From Suilimivivens sp963638365 (GTDB taxonomy: Bacteria > Bacillota > Clostridia > Lachnospirales > Lachnospiraceae), in contig CAVHRK010000097.1 of assembly GCA_963638365.1 (NCBI GenBank), positions 1-64,000 on the forward strand: a DNA stretch of 64,000 nt, written 5' to 3'. Both the position numbers and the translations under genes were made by a program. Positions 33,441-41,896 of the stretch are shown here, piece after piece; within the stretch, counting starts at the first letter, position 1, and every line of letters begins with the position of its first letter. Below the pieces are notes generated by a model that was not told the origin of the DNA, ran no database searches, and saw only the letters and a program-made list of their open reading frames with translations.

Positions 33441-34697
33441 TTACCAGACAATCGGCGACTGCTGGTATTCATTGTGTAATAGTGTCTGATTTTTGCTGGA
33501 AGCAACGGCTTCGTAAGTATGAGCGATGCGGACATCTTCCTTAAACAGCGCTAATCCATCTCCGGATAACAGGGAAGGGGCATCGGCAGGCTTTGCAATC
33601 AGCGGAATCTCGCTTTCCTTCTTGATCCGGTTTAAAAGAGGGGAAGCACTCTTACGGAAGCCAAGGAGCCTTGCGTAGGGAATCTGTAAACAAGCGTCAG
33701 AGTCCTTAAGAAAGGCCTGGGTCTTTCGCAGATCGAGTAGAATGTGCATCAAGACACGGCTGATCCGGGTATAGGTGAGATCCCTGGACTTCAATAGCTG
33801 GCAAAAGCTGGTGAAATCACGGTATTCCGGAAGATACTTCGCAATCTTCAAGGAAAGATCTTCACTGCAGTCTTCGAAGCAGGAGTAGCCATCTGCCTGG
33901 TCGGAGAGCAGTTTATAATGCAGAAGCAGGGAAAAATCTGCTTCGGAGATTCCATAATGGATGTCCGGATCCGACTTCCAGATCGGGAGTACCTGTGCCG
34001 GAATCTGGGAGACAAAGAGGGTATCTTTGAGGAGAGAATCCAGAGAATTCCCGTGTGATGTGGCTGCCTTGCGGAGTGCAGAGGCAGAAGAATAGCTGTC
34101 GGAATCTGCAGAAAGCTGTGGGCTGTGATAGCCTTCTCCGTTTCGCAGAATCGAAACCGGTGTAATGGAGCTGTGGCGGCGGATCAACGACTTACAGTAC
34201 TCAATCCCGAGGATGTTATTCGGCAAAAACATGGTGCCGGAATGATCCTGCATGGCATTCTGGACGGCAGCCGGGTAGGAAAGCCCCTGTTTCTGACAGG
34301 AAGCGAGCACTTTACGGTATTCCGGATCCTGCTCCAAGGTAAGCTGTTTTTGTGCATAGTAGGAAAGCTGTGTGGCATTTCCACATTCGCTTCCGAAAGA
34401 AAGCAGGTCGACCACGCGAAGACGGTCGATCAGGGAAACGGCCCCTTCGGCAAACCCTTCCGCACTCGAAAGGGCATAGCGGGAGGGCAGTTCCATCACG
34501 ATATCGGCGCCCCCTGCAAGAGCCATTTTGGCACGGAGATATTTGTTCATCAGAGCCGGTGCTCCGCGCTGTACGAAGTTCCCGCTCATGACAACGATGA
34601 TATAATCGGCCTCCGCCATGGCACGGGTTTTTAATAAATGATATTCATGTCCCTTGTGAAAAGGGTTGTATTCGGCAATTACTGCGGCTGTTTTCAT
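33441..34697 (-). CDS. tmcAL: tRNA(Met) cytidine acetate ligase
   Basis: TmcAL activates acetate with ATP and acetylates C34 of elongator tRNA-Met, stopping misreading of isoleucine codons. The 418-residue protein starts MKTAAVIAEYNPFHKGH, with the nucleotidyltransferase HxGH motif (HKGH, residues 14-17) and SGNFVQRGAPA. The start is the ATG at 34697 with AGGAGT just upstream, not the in-frame GTG at 34718. The family was formerly DUF795. Confidence 0.92.
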   Translation of the reverse strand: MKTAAVIAEYNPFHKGHEYHLLKTRAMAEADYIIVVMSGNFVQRGAPALMNKYLRAKMALAGGADIVMELPSRYALSSAEGFAEGAVSLIDRLRVVDLLSFGSECGNATQLSYYAQKQLTLEQDPEYRKVLASCQKQGLSYPAAVQNAMQDHSGTMFLPNNILGIEYCKSLIRRHSSITPVSILRNGEGYHSPQLSADSDSYSSASALRKAATSHGNSLDSLLKDTLFVSQIPAQVLPIWKSDPDIHYGISEADFSLLLHYKLLSDQADGYSCFEDCSEDLSLKIAKYLPEYRDFTSFCQLLKSRDLTYTRISRVLMHILLDLRKTQAFLKDSDACLQIPYARLLGFRKSASPLLNRIKKESEIPLIAKPADAPSLLSGDGLALFKEDVRIAHTYEAVASSKNQTLLHNEYQQSPIVW

Positions 34698-34716
34698 AGT
34701 GTACTCCTTTTTACCC

Positions 34717-34746
34717 ACTATATCATAGGGAAGGTGGGATCAGCAA
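34717..34746 (-). promoter_or_regulatory. Promoter of tmcAL-uxaC
   Basis: On the minus strand, TTGCTG (34746-34741), an 18-nt spacer and TATAGT (34722-34717). It is divergent from the pta promoter. Confidence 0.65.
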
Positions 34747-34803
34747 TTTAAAAAAGAGGCGAAAATGTTTCGAAAATTGCACAAAGTTTTTACATGTGGG
34801 GAC

Positions 34804-34832
34804 TTGTCGGAAAAGGCAGAATGGGCTATTAT
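34804..34832 (+). promoter_or_regulatory. Promoter of pta-ackA
   Basis: TTGTCG at 34804-34809, a 17-nt spacer and TATTAT at 34827-34832. Confidence 0.7.
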
Positions 34833-34863
34833 TTTTACATAAGCTGTGAAAGGAGACAGTGTG

Positions 34864-35865
34864 ATGTCGTACATTGATATTATTAAAGACAAAGCAAGAA
34901 TGGACAAGAAGACGATTGTCCTTCCGGAGACAACGGATAAGAGGACGCTGATTGCAGCGGCCCAGATTATTCAGGAAGGAATTGCCAATATCATTATGAT
35001 TGGTGATGCCGAGAAGATCATGGACGGGGCAACGTGGCTCGAGATTGATCTGACCGGAGTGAAGATTGTGAATCCGCTCCTTTGTGAGAAGCTGGAAGAT
35101 TATGTACAATTATTATATGAAACCCGTAAGAATAAAGGAATGACCGTAGAGAAGGCAAGAGAGATCCTGTTAAGCGATCCGCTGACCTTCGGCGTTATTA
35201 TGGTTAAGGCCAATGATGCAGACGGAATGGTAGCCGGTGCATGCCACGCGACCGCAGATACCCTTCGTCCGGCCTTACAGATTCTGAAGACTGCGCCCGG
35301 CGTCAAACTGGTATCCGGTTTCTTCCTGATGTGTGTACCGGACTGCGAATATGGAGAGAACGGAACCTTCCTGTTTGCAGACTGTGGTCTGAATCAGGAT
35401 CCTACCGCAGAAGAGCTTGCCGCTATTGCCGATTCTTCCGCAAGAAGCTTTAAGAGCCTTGTCGGAGCCAAGCCGATCATTGCGATGCTTTCCCATTCCA
35501 CGAAGGGAAGTGCGAAGCATCCGTTAGTAGATAAAGTGGTAGAGGCCACCAGAATTGCCCATGAGCAGTACCCGGGACTCTGCATCGATGGTGAGATGCA
35601 GCCGGATGCGGCCCTTGTTCCTTCCATTGCGAAGTCCAAGGCCCCCGGAAGTGAAGTTGCAGGCAAAGCAAATGTCCTGATTTTCCCGAATCTGGACTGC
35701 GGTAATATCGGTTATAAGCTGGTACAGCGTTTAGGAAAGGCCGAAGCCTACGGACCGATGCTTCAGGGAATTGCAAAGCCGGTAAACGACCTGTCCAGAG
35801 GATGTTCCTGGCAGGATATCGTCGGTGTTGTGGCACTGACCGCCGTACAGGCACAGTTATCTTAA
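34864..35865 (+). CDS. pta: Phosphate acetyltransferase
   Basis: Pta converts acetyl-CoA and phosphate to acetyl phosphate. It has 333 residues, the short form lacking the N-terminal regulatory domains of E. coli Pta. Family segments include KTIVLPETTDKRTL, DGMVAGACHATADTLRPALQ, MLSHSTKGSAKHP and NVLIFPNLDCGNIGYKL. I start at ATG 34864 with AAGGAG eight bases upstream. ackA follows 27 nt later, giving the usual acetate/ATP module of fermentation. Confidence 0.97.
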   Translation: MSYIDIIKDKARMDKKTIVLPETTDKRTLIAAAQIIQEGIANIIMIGDAEKIMDGATWLEIDLTGVKIVNPLLCEKLEDYVQLLYETRKNKGMTVEKAREILLSDPLTFGVIMVKANDADGMVAGACHATADTLRPALQILKTAPGVKLVSGFFLMCVPDCEYGENGTFLFADCGLNQDPTAEELAAIADSSARSFKSLVGAKPIIAMLSHSTKGSAKHPLVDKVVEATRIAHEQYPGLCIDGEMQPDAALVPSIAKSKAPGSEVAGKANVLIFPNLDCGNIGYKLVQRLGKAEAYGPMLQGIAKPVNDLSRGCSWQDIVGVVALTAVQAQLS

Positions 35866-35892
35866 CAGTTTAACAGAGAGAGGATTGGAAGA

Positions 35893-37092
35893 ATGAATAT
35901 TTTAGTCATTAACTGTGGAAGTTCTTCTTTGAAGTTCCAGTTGATTAATTCGGAAACAGAAGAAGTCATTGCAAAGGGCTTATGTGAGCGTATTGCGATT
36001 GAGGGAAGCCGTATGGTTTATACCCCGAAGGGCGGAGAGAAGCAGATTACAGAGGCTCCGATGCCGGATCATACCGCTGCAATCCAGATGGTGCTTTCTG
36101 CACTGACCGATGAAAAGACCGGTGTTGTGAAGGATCTTGGTGAGATCGGAGCAGTCGGACACCGTATTGTGCACGGTGGAGAGAAGTTTGCAAGTTCTAC
36201 CGTGATTACCGAAGAAGTATTAAAGGCAATTGAAGAGTGTAATGATCTTGCTCCATTACATAATCCTGCCAACCTGATCGGCATCCGTGCCTGCCAGCAG
36301 CTCATGAAGGACACCCCGATGGTAGCCGTATTCGATACCGCATTCCATCAGACCATGCCGGAGGAGGCTTACCTTTACGGACTTCCGTATCATTATTACG
36401 AGGATTACAAGATCCGCCGTTACGGTTTCCACGGAACCAGCCATTCCTATGTATCAAAGAAAGCTGCAGAGCTTTTAGGACAGGATTATGAGAGCCTGAA
36501 ACTGATCGTGTGCCACCTTGGAAACGGTGCCAGCGTATCCGCAGTAAAGAATGGCAAGTGCGTAGATACTTCGATGGGACTTACCCCGTTGGAGGGTCTG
36601 ATCATGGGAACCCGTTCCGGTGATCTGGATCCTGCGATCGTAGAATTCATCTGCAACAAAGAAAACAAAGATGTTCATGAGGTTTTAAATATCCTGAATA
36701 AGGAATCCGGAATTTATGGCCTGTCCGAGGATTACTCCTCCGACTTCCGTGATCTGGAAGAAGGCTATGTGGAAGATAAAGAAAACTGTGTCCGTGCCGT
36801 AGATGCGTTCTGTTACCGTGTTGCAAAGTATGTTGGTGCTTATGCGGCAGCCATGAACGGAGTGGATGCAATCTGCTTTACCGCAGGCGTTGGTGAGAAC
36901 AGCGGTTTTGTCAGAAGCCTGATCTGTAAGTACTTCGGATACCTTGGCGTGACCCTGAATGAAGAGGAGAACGAGAAGCGCGGCGAAGCCCTCATTGTTT
37001 CCACGAAAGACAGCCGTACGAAGATTTTAGTGATTCCTACGAACGAAGAACTTGCCATTGCAAGAGAAACGGCAGCACTGGTTCAGAAATAG
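35893..37092 (+). CDS. ackA: Acetate kinase
   Basis: AckA transfers the phosphate of acetyl phosphate to ADP, yielding ATP and acetate. Length of 399 residues is standard. Visible signatures: the N-terminal ILVINCGSSSLKF, the catalytic region FDTAFHQTMPEEAYLY, HLGNGASVSAVKNGK, and ICFTAGVGENSGFVR. It is second in the pta-ackA operon. No clear terminator follows; the next promoter begins 24 nt after the stop. Confidence 0.98.
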   Translation: MNILVINCGSSSLKFQLINSETEEVIAKGLCERIAIEGSRMVYTPKGGEKQITEAPMPDHTAAIQMVLSALTDEKTGVVKDLGEIGAVGHRIVHGGEKFASSTVITEEVLKAIEECNDLAPLHNPANLIGIRACQQLMKDTPMVAVFDTAFHQTMPEEAYLYGLPYHYYEDYKIRRYGFHGTSHSYVSKKAAELLGQDYESLKLIVCHLGNGASVSAVKNGKCVDTSMGLTPLEGLIMGTRSGDLDPAIVEFICNKENKDVHEVLNILNKESGIYGLSEDYSSDFRDLEEGYVEDKENCVRAVDAFCYRVAKYVGAYAAAMNGVDAICFTAGVGENSGFVRSLICKYFGYLGVTLNEEENEKRGEALIVSTKDSRTKILVIPTNEELAIARETAALVQK

Positions 37093-37116
37093 TTTTAGAA
37101 AAATAAAAAGAGCCCC

Positions 37117-37145
37117 TTGACAAAGTCAGGGACCATCGCTATAAT
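37117..37145 (+). promoter_or_regulatory. Perfect-consensus sigma-A promoter of yceD-rpmF
   Basis: TTGACA at 37117-37122, a 17-nt spacer and TATAAT at 37140-37145, the exact consensus. The leader to the first ATG is about 53 nt and can form an imperfect hairpin. Confidence 0.92.
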
Positions 37146-37205
37146 TGTTGGAGTGTGCGATAGTATGTTTGCTATGGCATGACACCCACTTTAAGGGAGT
37201 AAGAT

Positions 37206-37733
37206 ATGTTGATCAATCTGACAGATGTTTTTACTTCTGAGGGAAAAGTCAGAAGAGAAAGCTTTACGTATGAACCCGGAACGGTTGAATATTTTGGTTT
37301 TGAGTATCCAATCCTTTCCAAAACGGATGCAGAGATTACGTTTCAGAATATTGGAAACAACAGGATCCTGCTTACGGGGACTATGGAGCTTGATTTGGAA
37401 ATTCCCTGTGATCGATGTCTGCAGCCGGTGAGAACAACGGTACATGTTCCAATGGAGTATGAACTGGCATCCCCGGAAGCGACAGAGCAATCAGAAGACG
37501 CAGATGAACGGAGTTTCATGGTCGGATACGAGTTTGACGTAGATGCTTTCATAGAAAGTGAGATAAGTTTTAATATGCCGACGAAGATCCTGTGTAAGCC
37601 GGATTGTAAGGGGATTTGCAAGGTGTGTGGAAAGAACCTGAATGAAGGCGATTGTGGGTGCGACCAGTTCGTACCGGATCCTAGAATGGCAGCTATCAAA
37701 GATATTTACGATGCGTTTAATAAGGAGGTGTAA
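37206..37733 (+). CDS. YceD/DUF177 family protein
   Basis: The 175-residue protein belongs to the DUF177 (YceD) family, almost always encoded just before rpmF. Its relatives are linked to 23S rRNA processing and ribosome assembly. Four cysteines stand in the C-terminal part (CKPDCKGICKVCGKNL, with a further pair near DCGCDQF), and an earlier CDRC pair is at about residues 61-64, so a zinc site is likely. TAAGGGAG precedes the ATG. rpmF follows after 2 nt. Confidence 0.93.
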   Translation: MLINLTDVFTSEGKVRRESFTYEPGTVEYFGFEYPILSKTDAEITFQNIGNNRILLTGTMELDLEIPCDRCLQPVRTTVHVPMEYELASPEATEQSEDADERSFMVGYEFDVDAFIESEISFNMPTKILCKPDCKGICKVCGKNLNEGDCGCDQFVPDPRMAAIKDIYDAFNKEV

Positions 37734-37735
37734 AG

Positions 37736-37915
37736 ATGTCTATCTGTCCTAAGAATAAATCTTCTAAAGCTAGAAGAGATAAGAGAAGAGCTAACTGGAA
37801 AATGAGCGTACCTGGATTAGTTAAGTGCAGCAAGTGTGGAGCACTCATGATGCCTCACAGAGTCTGCAAGAACTGCGGATCCTACAACAAGAAAGAGATC
37901 ATCGCTCAGGATTAA
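37736..37915 (+). CDS. rpmF: 50S ribosomal protein bL32
   Basis: This is a 59-residue ribosomal protein with the opening MSICPKNKSSKARRDKRRAN and a zinc ribbon of four cysteines (CSKCG ... CKNCG). The zinc-binding form contrasts with the cysteine-free paralogue some Firmicutes make in zinc shortage. AAGGAGG overlaps the preceding stop, so it is translated together with the YceD protein. A strong terminator follows. Confidence 0.98.
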   Translation: MSICPKNKSSKARRDKRRANWKMSVPGLVKCSKCGALMMPHRVCKNCGSYNKKEIIAQD

Positions 37916-37926
37916 TCCGAAAGTCA

Positions 37927-37954
37927 AGGCTTCCCGTAATCGGGAAGCCTTTTT
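37927..37954 (+). terminator. Terminator of yceD-rpmF
   Basis: A perfect 10-bp stem (37927-37936 with 37941-37950), tetraloop TAAT, then TTTT. Confidence 0.95.
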
Positions 37955-37968
37955 ACATGCCGATATAG

Positions 37969-37997
37969 TTGAAAAAACCTTATCAATACGATACGAT
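37969..37997 (+). promoter_or_regulatory. Promoter of the EAL gene
   Basis: TTGAAA at 37969-37974, a 17-nt spacer and TACGAT at 37992-37997. Confidence 0.6.
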
Positions 37998-38040
37998 AGT
38001 CCTATCTTATGAAAGATCAGGTCATACCTGGGGGTGGAGA

Positions 38041-39951
38041 ATGGCTTACAATATTCATTATGATGTTGCAGCGGCATTCCTGATGGGCATCTTACTGATT
38101 TACTTTTACTGTAAGAAGAGCATCCGGACGATGTCAACGAATATATTTGCGGCGCTTTTGTGGCTGTCTTTTGGATCGGATTTCCTGGATGGGGTTACGG
38201 TATATGCCTATGCGCATCCTTTTCCGGTGGCGGCAGAGTATGCATTAAATATGTTATATCTGCTTTCTTTTAATCTCATTCCTGTAGTGTACAATTTATA
38301 TCTGCTGAGTCTTGTTAAGGATAAGAAGGAGTGGACGGTGTGGAACCGTGTGCTTTTGTTTGTGCCTTACCTTATTTCGGCAGTGCTGATTCTGGGAACA
38401 CCATGGACCGGACTGATTTTCACGTATGATTACGTGAATGGTTATCAGCATGGAAGGATCTTTCCGTTTTTGTATGGCGTGTCCGTATATTACATGCTCT
38501 TTTCCTGGTATATGATTATTCATTACCGCAAGAAGCTGGTACGGGCACAGCGTGCCGTTGTCTGGGTGTATACGGCTTTATGCATGGGAGGAATCCTGGT
38601 GCAGGCGGATATGTCCCATATTCTGATTTTGCAGTTTTGCGTTTCTGTGTCGATCCTGTTGGCGTACCTGTCTTTAGAGAATCCGGATGATGATATGGAG
38701 GCCCTGCTTGGAATCTATAACCGGAAGGGCTTTGTTAAGATGATGAAGAAAACCATGGAGAAGAATAAGAGCTTCGAAGTGGAGATTTTTAACATTGACA
38801 ATTACCGTCTTGTCCGGGATATTCTCGGGGTTGAAAAGAGCAGTGCGGTCATGAAGCAGGCTGTTGAAGCGTTGGATAAAAAGATTCCGCATGTCAATCT
38901 GTTCTGCTTAAATGAGGGACAGCTTGTGGCATTTACTGAGAACGCGGCAGGAATCGATAATGTATCAATTGACTGGATCCGTCTGGAGTTACAGAAGACC
39001 GTCACCTTAGATGATGTGGACATTACGCTTTCGGTATCGAACTTTGAACTGCTTTATCCACGGGATGCCAGCCGTATGGCAGAAATCGTCGATATCATTG
39101 ATTATTCCCTGAATTTTGTTGTGGATGAAGAGGTGGAAGGACGCCGTCTTGCAAGTGAGAAAAATTTAGAGAACCGTAAGAGGGAAAATAAGATTACCCA
39201 TATTTTACAGCGTGCGATTGCCAACGAAGAATTCGAGATTTATTACCAGCCGATTTATTCGGTGAAGGACCAGTGCTTCAATTCTGCAGAAGCGCTGATC
39301 CGGCTGCATGATGAGGAACTGGGATTTATCAGCCCAGAGGATTTTATTCCGCTTGCAGAGAAAAATGGAATGATTTTTAAGATAGGAGAATTCGTATTCC
39401 GTTCGGTATGTAAGGCAATTTCCGAAAAGAAGCTGGAGCAGTATGGGCTGGAATATATTGAAGTCAATCTTTCTGTGGCACAGTGCATGCAGGAGAATTT
39501 ACATAAGACATTACTTGCAATCATGGATGAATACCATGTGCCGTATTCCTTCATCAATCTGGAGATTACAGAGACCGCGGTAACCGTTTCCAAGGAGACA
39601 CTGCGGAACAACATTGAGTTCCTGCGTAAAAAGGGTGTCACCTTCTCCATGGACGATTATGGAACCGGATATTCGAACATTACCAATGTCATTACTTATC
39701 CATTCCATATTGTGAAGATGGATAAGAGCATTGTCTGGTATGCGATGGAAAATGATCGTGCCTTAAGTACCTTGAAGCATTCCATCAATATGATTAAATC
39801 TCTGAATATGGATATTGTCGCAGAGGGTGTGGAGACGAAGGAACAGTCGCAGGCTCTGCAGGAAATGGGCTGTGACTATTTGCAGGGATATTACTATTCA
39901 AAGCCCATTCCGCTCGATGCCTTTATTACCTTTATTTCCGAAAACTCATAA
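38041..39951 (+). CDS. Membrane cyclic di-GMP phosphodiesterase (degenerate GGDEF + EAL)
   Basis: The 636-residue protein would hydrolyse cyclic di-GMP. Six or so N-terminal helices (about 1-200) form a membrane sensor. A GGDEF-like domain (about 215-370) has lost the GGDEF loop. The EAL domain (about 390-632) keeps the catalytic motifs: EALIRL, NLEITETA, DDYGTGYSN, the lysine in VKMDKSIV and AEGVET, so it should be active. I start at ATG 38041 with GGGGGTGGAG upstream, because the longer frame reaches back into the promoter. The last 20 nt overlap a gene on the opposite strand. Confidence 0.92.
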   Translation: MAYNIHYDVAAAFLMGILLIYFYCKKSIRTMSTNIFAALLWLSFGSDFLDGVTVYAYAHPFPVAAEYALNMLYLLSFNLIPVVYNLYLLSLVKDKKEWTVWNRVLLFVPYLISAVLILGTPWTGLIFTYDYVNGYQHGRIFPFLYGVSVYYMLFSWYMIIHYRKKLVRAQRAVVWVYTALCMGGILVQADMSHILILQFCVSVSILLAYLSLENPDDDMEALLGIYNRKGFVKMMKKTMEKNKSFEVEIFNIDNYRLVRDILGVEKSSAVMKQAVEALDKKIPHVNLFCLNEGQLVAFTENAAGIDNVSIDWIRLELQKTVTLDDVDITLSVSNFELLYPRDASRMAEIVDIIDYSLNFVVDEEVEGRRLASEKNLENRKRENKITHILQRAIANEEFEIYYQPIYSVKDQCFNSAEALIRLHDEELGFISPEDFIPLAEKNGMIFKIGEFVFRSVCKAISEKKLEQYGLEYIEVNLSVAQCMQENLHKTLLAIMDEYHVPYSFINLEITETAVTVSKETLRNNIEFLRKKGVTFSMDDYGTGYSNITNVITYPFHIVKMDKSIVWYAMENDRALSTLKHSINMIKSLNMDIVAEGVETKEQSQALQEMGCDYLQGYYYSKPIPLDAFITFISENS

Positions 39952-40195
39952 GCTTTTCCATTTTGGCGAGTTCTTCCGGGGAAGCATGCTTTTTAAGAAC
40001 ATTAACAATGGATTGGAATTCCTGATCCGTGAAGTTAATGTTTTTTTCTTTTCCACGCTTCATGACTGCCATGAGAAACGGCATCATCTGTTCCTTGGAA
40101 AGTGAAGCACTTTCAAAAATCAACGCCTGCAAAAATTGCAGCTTGTAGGGAGCAATTCCCTGTAAAGAGGGATCGTTCATCCATTCATTCGTCAT
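39932..40195 (-). CDS. Small hypothetical protein (87 aa), helical
   Basis: I do not recognise a named family. The start at 40195 has a strong GGAGGAT site 6 nt upstream, and the gene follows a similar minus-strand gene by 44 nt, which supports it being real. The product is soluble and helical, with no signal or membrane segment; the part around LSKEQMMPFLMAVMKRG and the C-terminus (ASPEELAKMEKLM) read as amphipathic helices. The 3' end overlaps the EAL gene by 20 nt tail to tail. Confidence 0.7.
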   Translation of the reverse strand: MTNEWMNDPSLQGIAPYKLQFLQALIFESASLSKEQMMPFLMAVMKRGKEKNINFTDQEFQSIVNVLKKHASPEELAKMEKLMSFRK

Positions 40196-40239
40196 AAGGG
40201 GTATCCTCCTTTAAAAAAATTGGTTATTATTTCAGAAAA

Positions 40240-40710
40240 TCAGGAATCGCCCATGGCAGAGAACAGATCGAACATCTGCTTCTGCTCAGGAGTGAGCATT
40301 CCCATCAGCATATCCGTCATGCTCGAAGGAGAAGAAGAATCACCTTCCGGCATGAAATCCTTCATCAGCTCCATGGTATGCATCATTTCCTGGTATTGTG
40401 ACATGGACTGCAAAACTTTCAGAATTTGATTTAGCTGCTCTTTTTCTTCCTTTGTGCACAGAGGAAGAAGACGCTTTACCACCTGGGCAGGATCCGTGTC
40501 ATCCGGACGGATCATACAGCCGCACAGGGGATAAGGACGCTTCCGCACAAAGTTAAGGGCAACCTGCAGCTCCTGAAATTTGATGTAAATGGCAAGATAT
40601 TTTTGAAACTGATTGTCCATATAAGGCAGAAGAACCTTCAGCATCTGAATATGATTATTGGAAAACAGCGTATCGAAGGCTGAAATTTGACTGGTGTCCT
40701 TTTGCTCCAT
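40240..40710 (-). CDS. Hypothetical helical protein (156 aa)
   Basis: No domain is recognised. The ATG at 40710 has AAGGAGT upstream. The product is helical and Met/Gln-rich, with an internal cysteine pair (LCGC) and a Ser/Pro-rich stretch (GDSSSPSSM) before a last helix (LTPEQKQMFDLFSAM). That last helix is similar in style to the end of the 87-residue protein encoded next, so they may be distant relatives. They probably form a two-gene operon. Function cannot be stated. Confidence 0.7.
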   Translation of the reverse strand: MEQKDTSQISAFDTLFSNNHIQMLKVLLPYMDNQFQKYLAIYIKFQELQVALNFVRKRPYPLCGCMIRPDDTDPAQVVKRLLPLCTKEEKEQLNQILKVLQSMSQYQEMMHTMELMKDFMPEGDSSSPSSMTDMLMGMLTPEQKQMFDLFSAMGDS

Positions 40711-40767
40711 ACAGACTCCTTTGCTTCGTGATAGTTCATTTTATGCGCAAAGCTTCTTTCTTTATGC

Positions 40768-40795
40768 AGAAAAGTAGGCTCCGCAGAGCCTACTT
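40768..40795 (-). terminator. Terminator of the Gly/Cys-rich gene
   Basis: A 10-bp stem (40772-40781 with 40786-40795) with a 4-nt loop; read on the minus strand it runs into TTTT. Confidence 0.75.
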
Positions 40796-40824
40796 CTGAA
40801 GAAAGGGTGAAGAGAAATGAGAAA

Positions 40825-41076
40825 TTAGCATCCACAGCCACAGCCGGAGTTGTTGTTAGTACCGAGGCCGTTGCCGCATCCGCAGAAGGACAGAAGAAGG
40901 ATGATCCAGAGAATACTGCATCCACAGTCAGAATCGTTATTAAACAGACTGGTTCCACATCCGTTGCCATTACCGCAGAAGGACAGAAGAAGGATAATCC
41001 AGAGAATGCTGCATCCACATCCGTTATTGTTGTTGTTTGTTCCGCATCCGCAGGATGTTGCTGTTAAATCGCTCAT
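40825..41076 (-). CDS. Gly/Cys/Asn-rich YjcZ-like peptide with a duplicated hydrophobic unit
   Basis: The 83-residue product has two copies of CGCSILWIILLLSFCG, each followed or preceded by Asn/Gly/Cys runs (TNNNNNGCGC, GTNNNSGCGCGC). Single-copy peptides of this form are the YjcZ/YtrH-like small proteins often found in spore formers, usually 25-50 residues long. Here an internal duplication makes two membrane-spanning units. GGAGG precedes the ATG, and a CATATGATA element upstream fits a mother-cell sigma factor. A role in the spore coat or membrane is inferred. Confidence 0.8.
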   Translation of the reverse strand: MSDLTATSCGCGTNNNNNGCGCSILWIILLLSFCGNGNGCGTSLFNNDSDCGCSILWIILLLSFCGCGNGLGTNNNSGCGCGC

Positions 41077-41112
41077 AAGTTACCTCCAAGGGTATTTGTT
41101 TTATTTATGCTA

Positions 41113-41140
41113 TATCATATGTAGGAAAGCTTGGATGTGT
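41113..41140 (-). promoter_or_regulatory. Candidate sigma-K/sigma-E promoter of the YjcZ-like gene
   Basis: On the minus strand AC (41140-41139), 17 nt, then CATATGATA (41121-41113), which fits the sigma-K form AC-N16/17-CATAnnnTA. The expected start near 41106 leaves a 30-nt leader. A single match of this kind is suggestive only. Confidence 0.5.
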
Positions 41141-41145
41141 TTCAG

Positions 41146-41174
41146 TTGCACCATAAAAATTTTTATGTTATTTT
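41146..41174 (+). promoter_or_regulatory. Promoter of the DUF4190-like gene
   Basis: TTGCAC at 41146-41151, a 17-nt spacer and TATTTT at 41169-41174. GTTGCACCA occurs at 41145-41153 and again at 41193-41201, where it begins an inverted repeat ending TGCAAC at 41213. Confidence 0.55.
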
Positions 41175-41231
41175 TATTAAGAGAAGAAGGATGTTGCACC
41201 AAGGCAATGCAACAAGATGAGGGAGGATAAC

Positions 41232-41861
41232 ATGTCAAGATACACAAATGATTTACCACTTAACAAACCGGCGGATTTTGTCCAGTTTATGATGAACGAT
41301 TACCTGAGCAAGAATGGCTTTTCCACAGCAGAATGGAAGGGGCAGCCCGTATACCGTGCCGGGGATCCGATGCTGGAGGGCTATAAGTTCATGACCTGGA
41401 GCTATATCAACGGCGTTCTGCATGTAGAAGCGTGGTTAAAAGGAATGTTCGGTGGTGAAATGGGTCTGACGGGATTCGTAGGATGTCTGCAGAAGAAGCC
41501 GTTTAAGCAGAGCCTTGAGCAGCTTTATACCCTGATGCAGCAGGAGATTCCGACGGATCAGATGGCTGGTGCAGCCGGTATGGCGGACGGCACAATGAAT
41601 GCAGGGGCGGTTCCGGTTACAACGGTGAATAACACCTCAGCAGCAACCATATCGCTCATATTTGGTATCCTGGGATGTCTTACCGGACTGATTGTTCCGA
41701 TTGCCGGACTTTGCTGTGGTGTACTTGCAGTAATGCGTGGCCGTCTCGGACTTGGTTCCACGAAAGCCGGAATGGCGAAAGCAGGCAGGATACTTGGTAT
41801 CATTGCCTGCGTGCTCAGCATTGTCTTGTGGGTACTGAACATCATTCTTACCGTGTTATAA
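41232..41861 (+). CDS. Membrane protein with DUF4190-like C-terminus
   Basis: The 209-residue protein has a soluble N-terminal domain (about 1-95; FYLSKNGFSTAEWKGQPVYRAG-like, with YINGVLHVEAWLKG), a Met/Ala/Thr linker and two C-terminal helices separated by a short basic loop (FGILGCLTGLIVPIAGLCCGVLAV, read as helix 1, and LGIIACVLSIVLWVLNII as helix 2). The helix pair with an RGRLGLGSTKAGMAKAGRI loop is typical of DUF4190 proteins. GGGAGGAT precedes ATG 41232. Function unknown. Confidence 0.8.
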   Translation: MSRYTNDLPLNKPADFVQFMMNDYLSKNGFSTAEWKGQPVYRAGDPMLEGYKFMTWSYINGVLHVEAWLKGMFGGEMGLTGFVGCLQKKPFKQSLEQLYTLMQQEIPTDQMAGAAGMADGTMNAGAVPVTTVNNTSAATISLIFGILGCLTGLIVPIAGLCCGVLAVMRGRLGLGSTKAGMAKAGRILGIIACVLSIVLWVLNIILTVL

Positions 41862-41896
41862 GAGTATGGAATATGATTTAAAAGGAGTAAGAGAGT

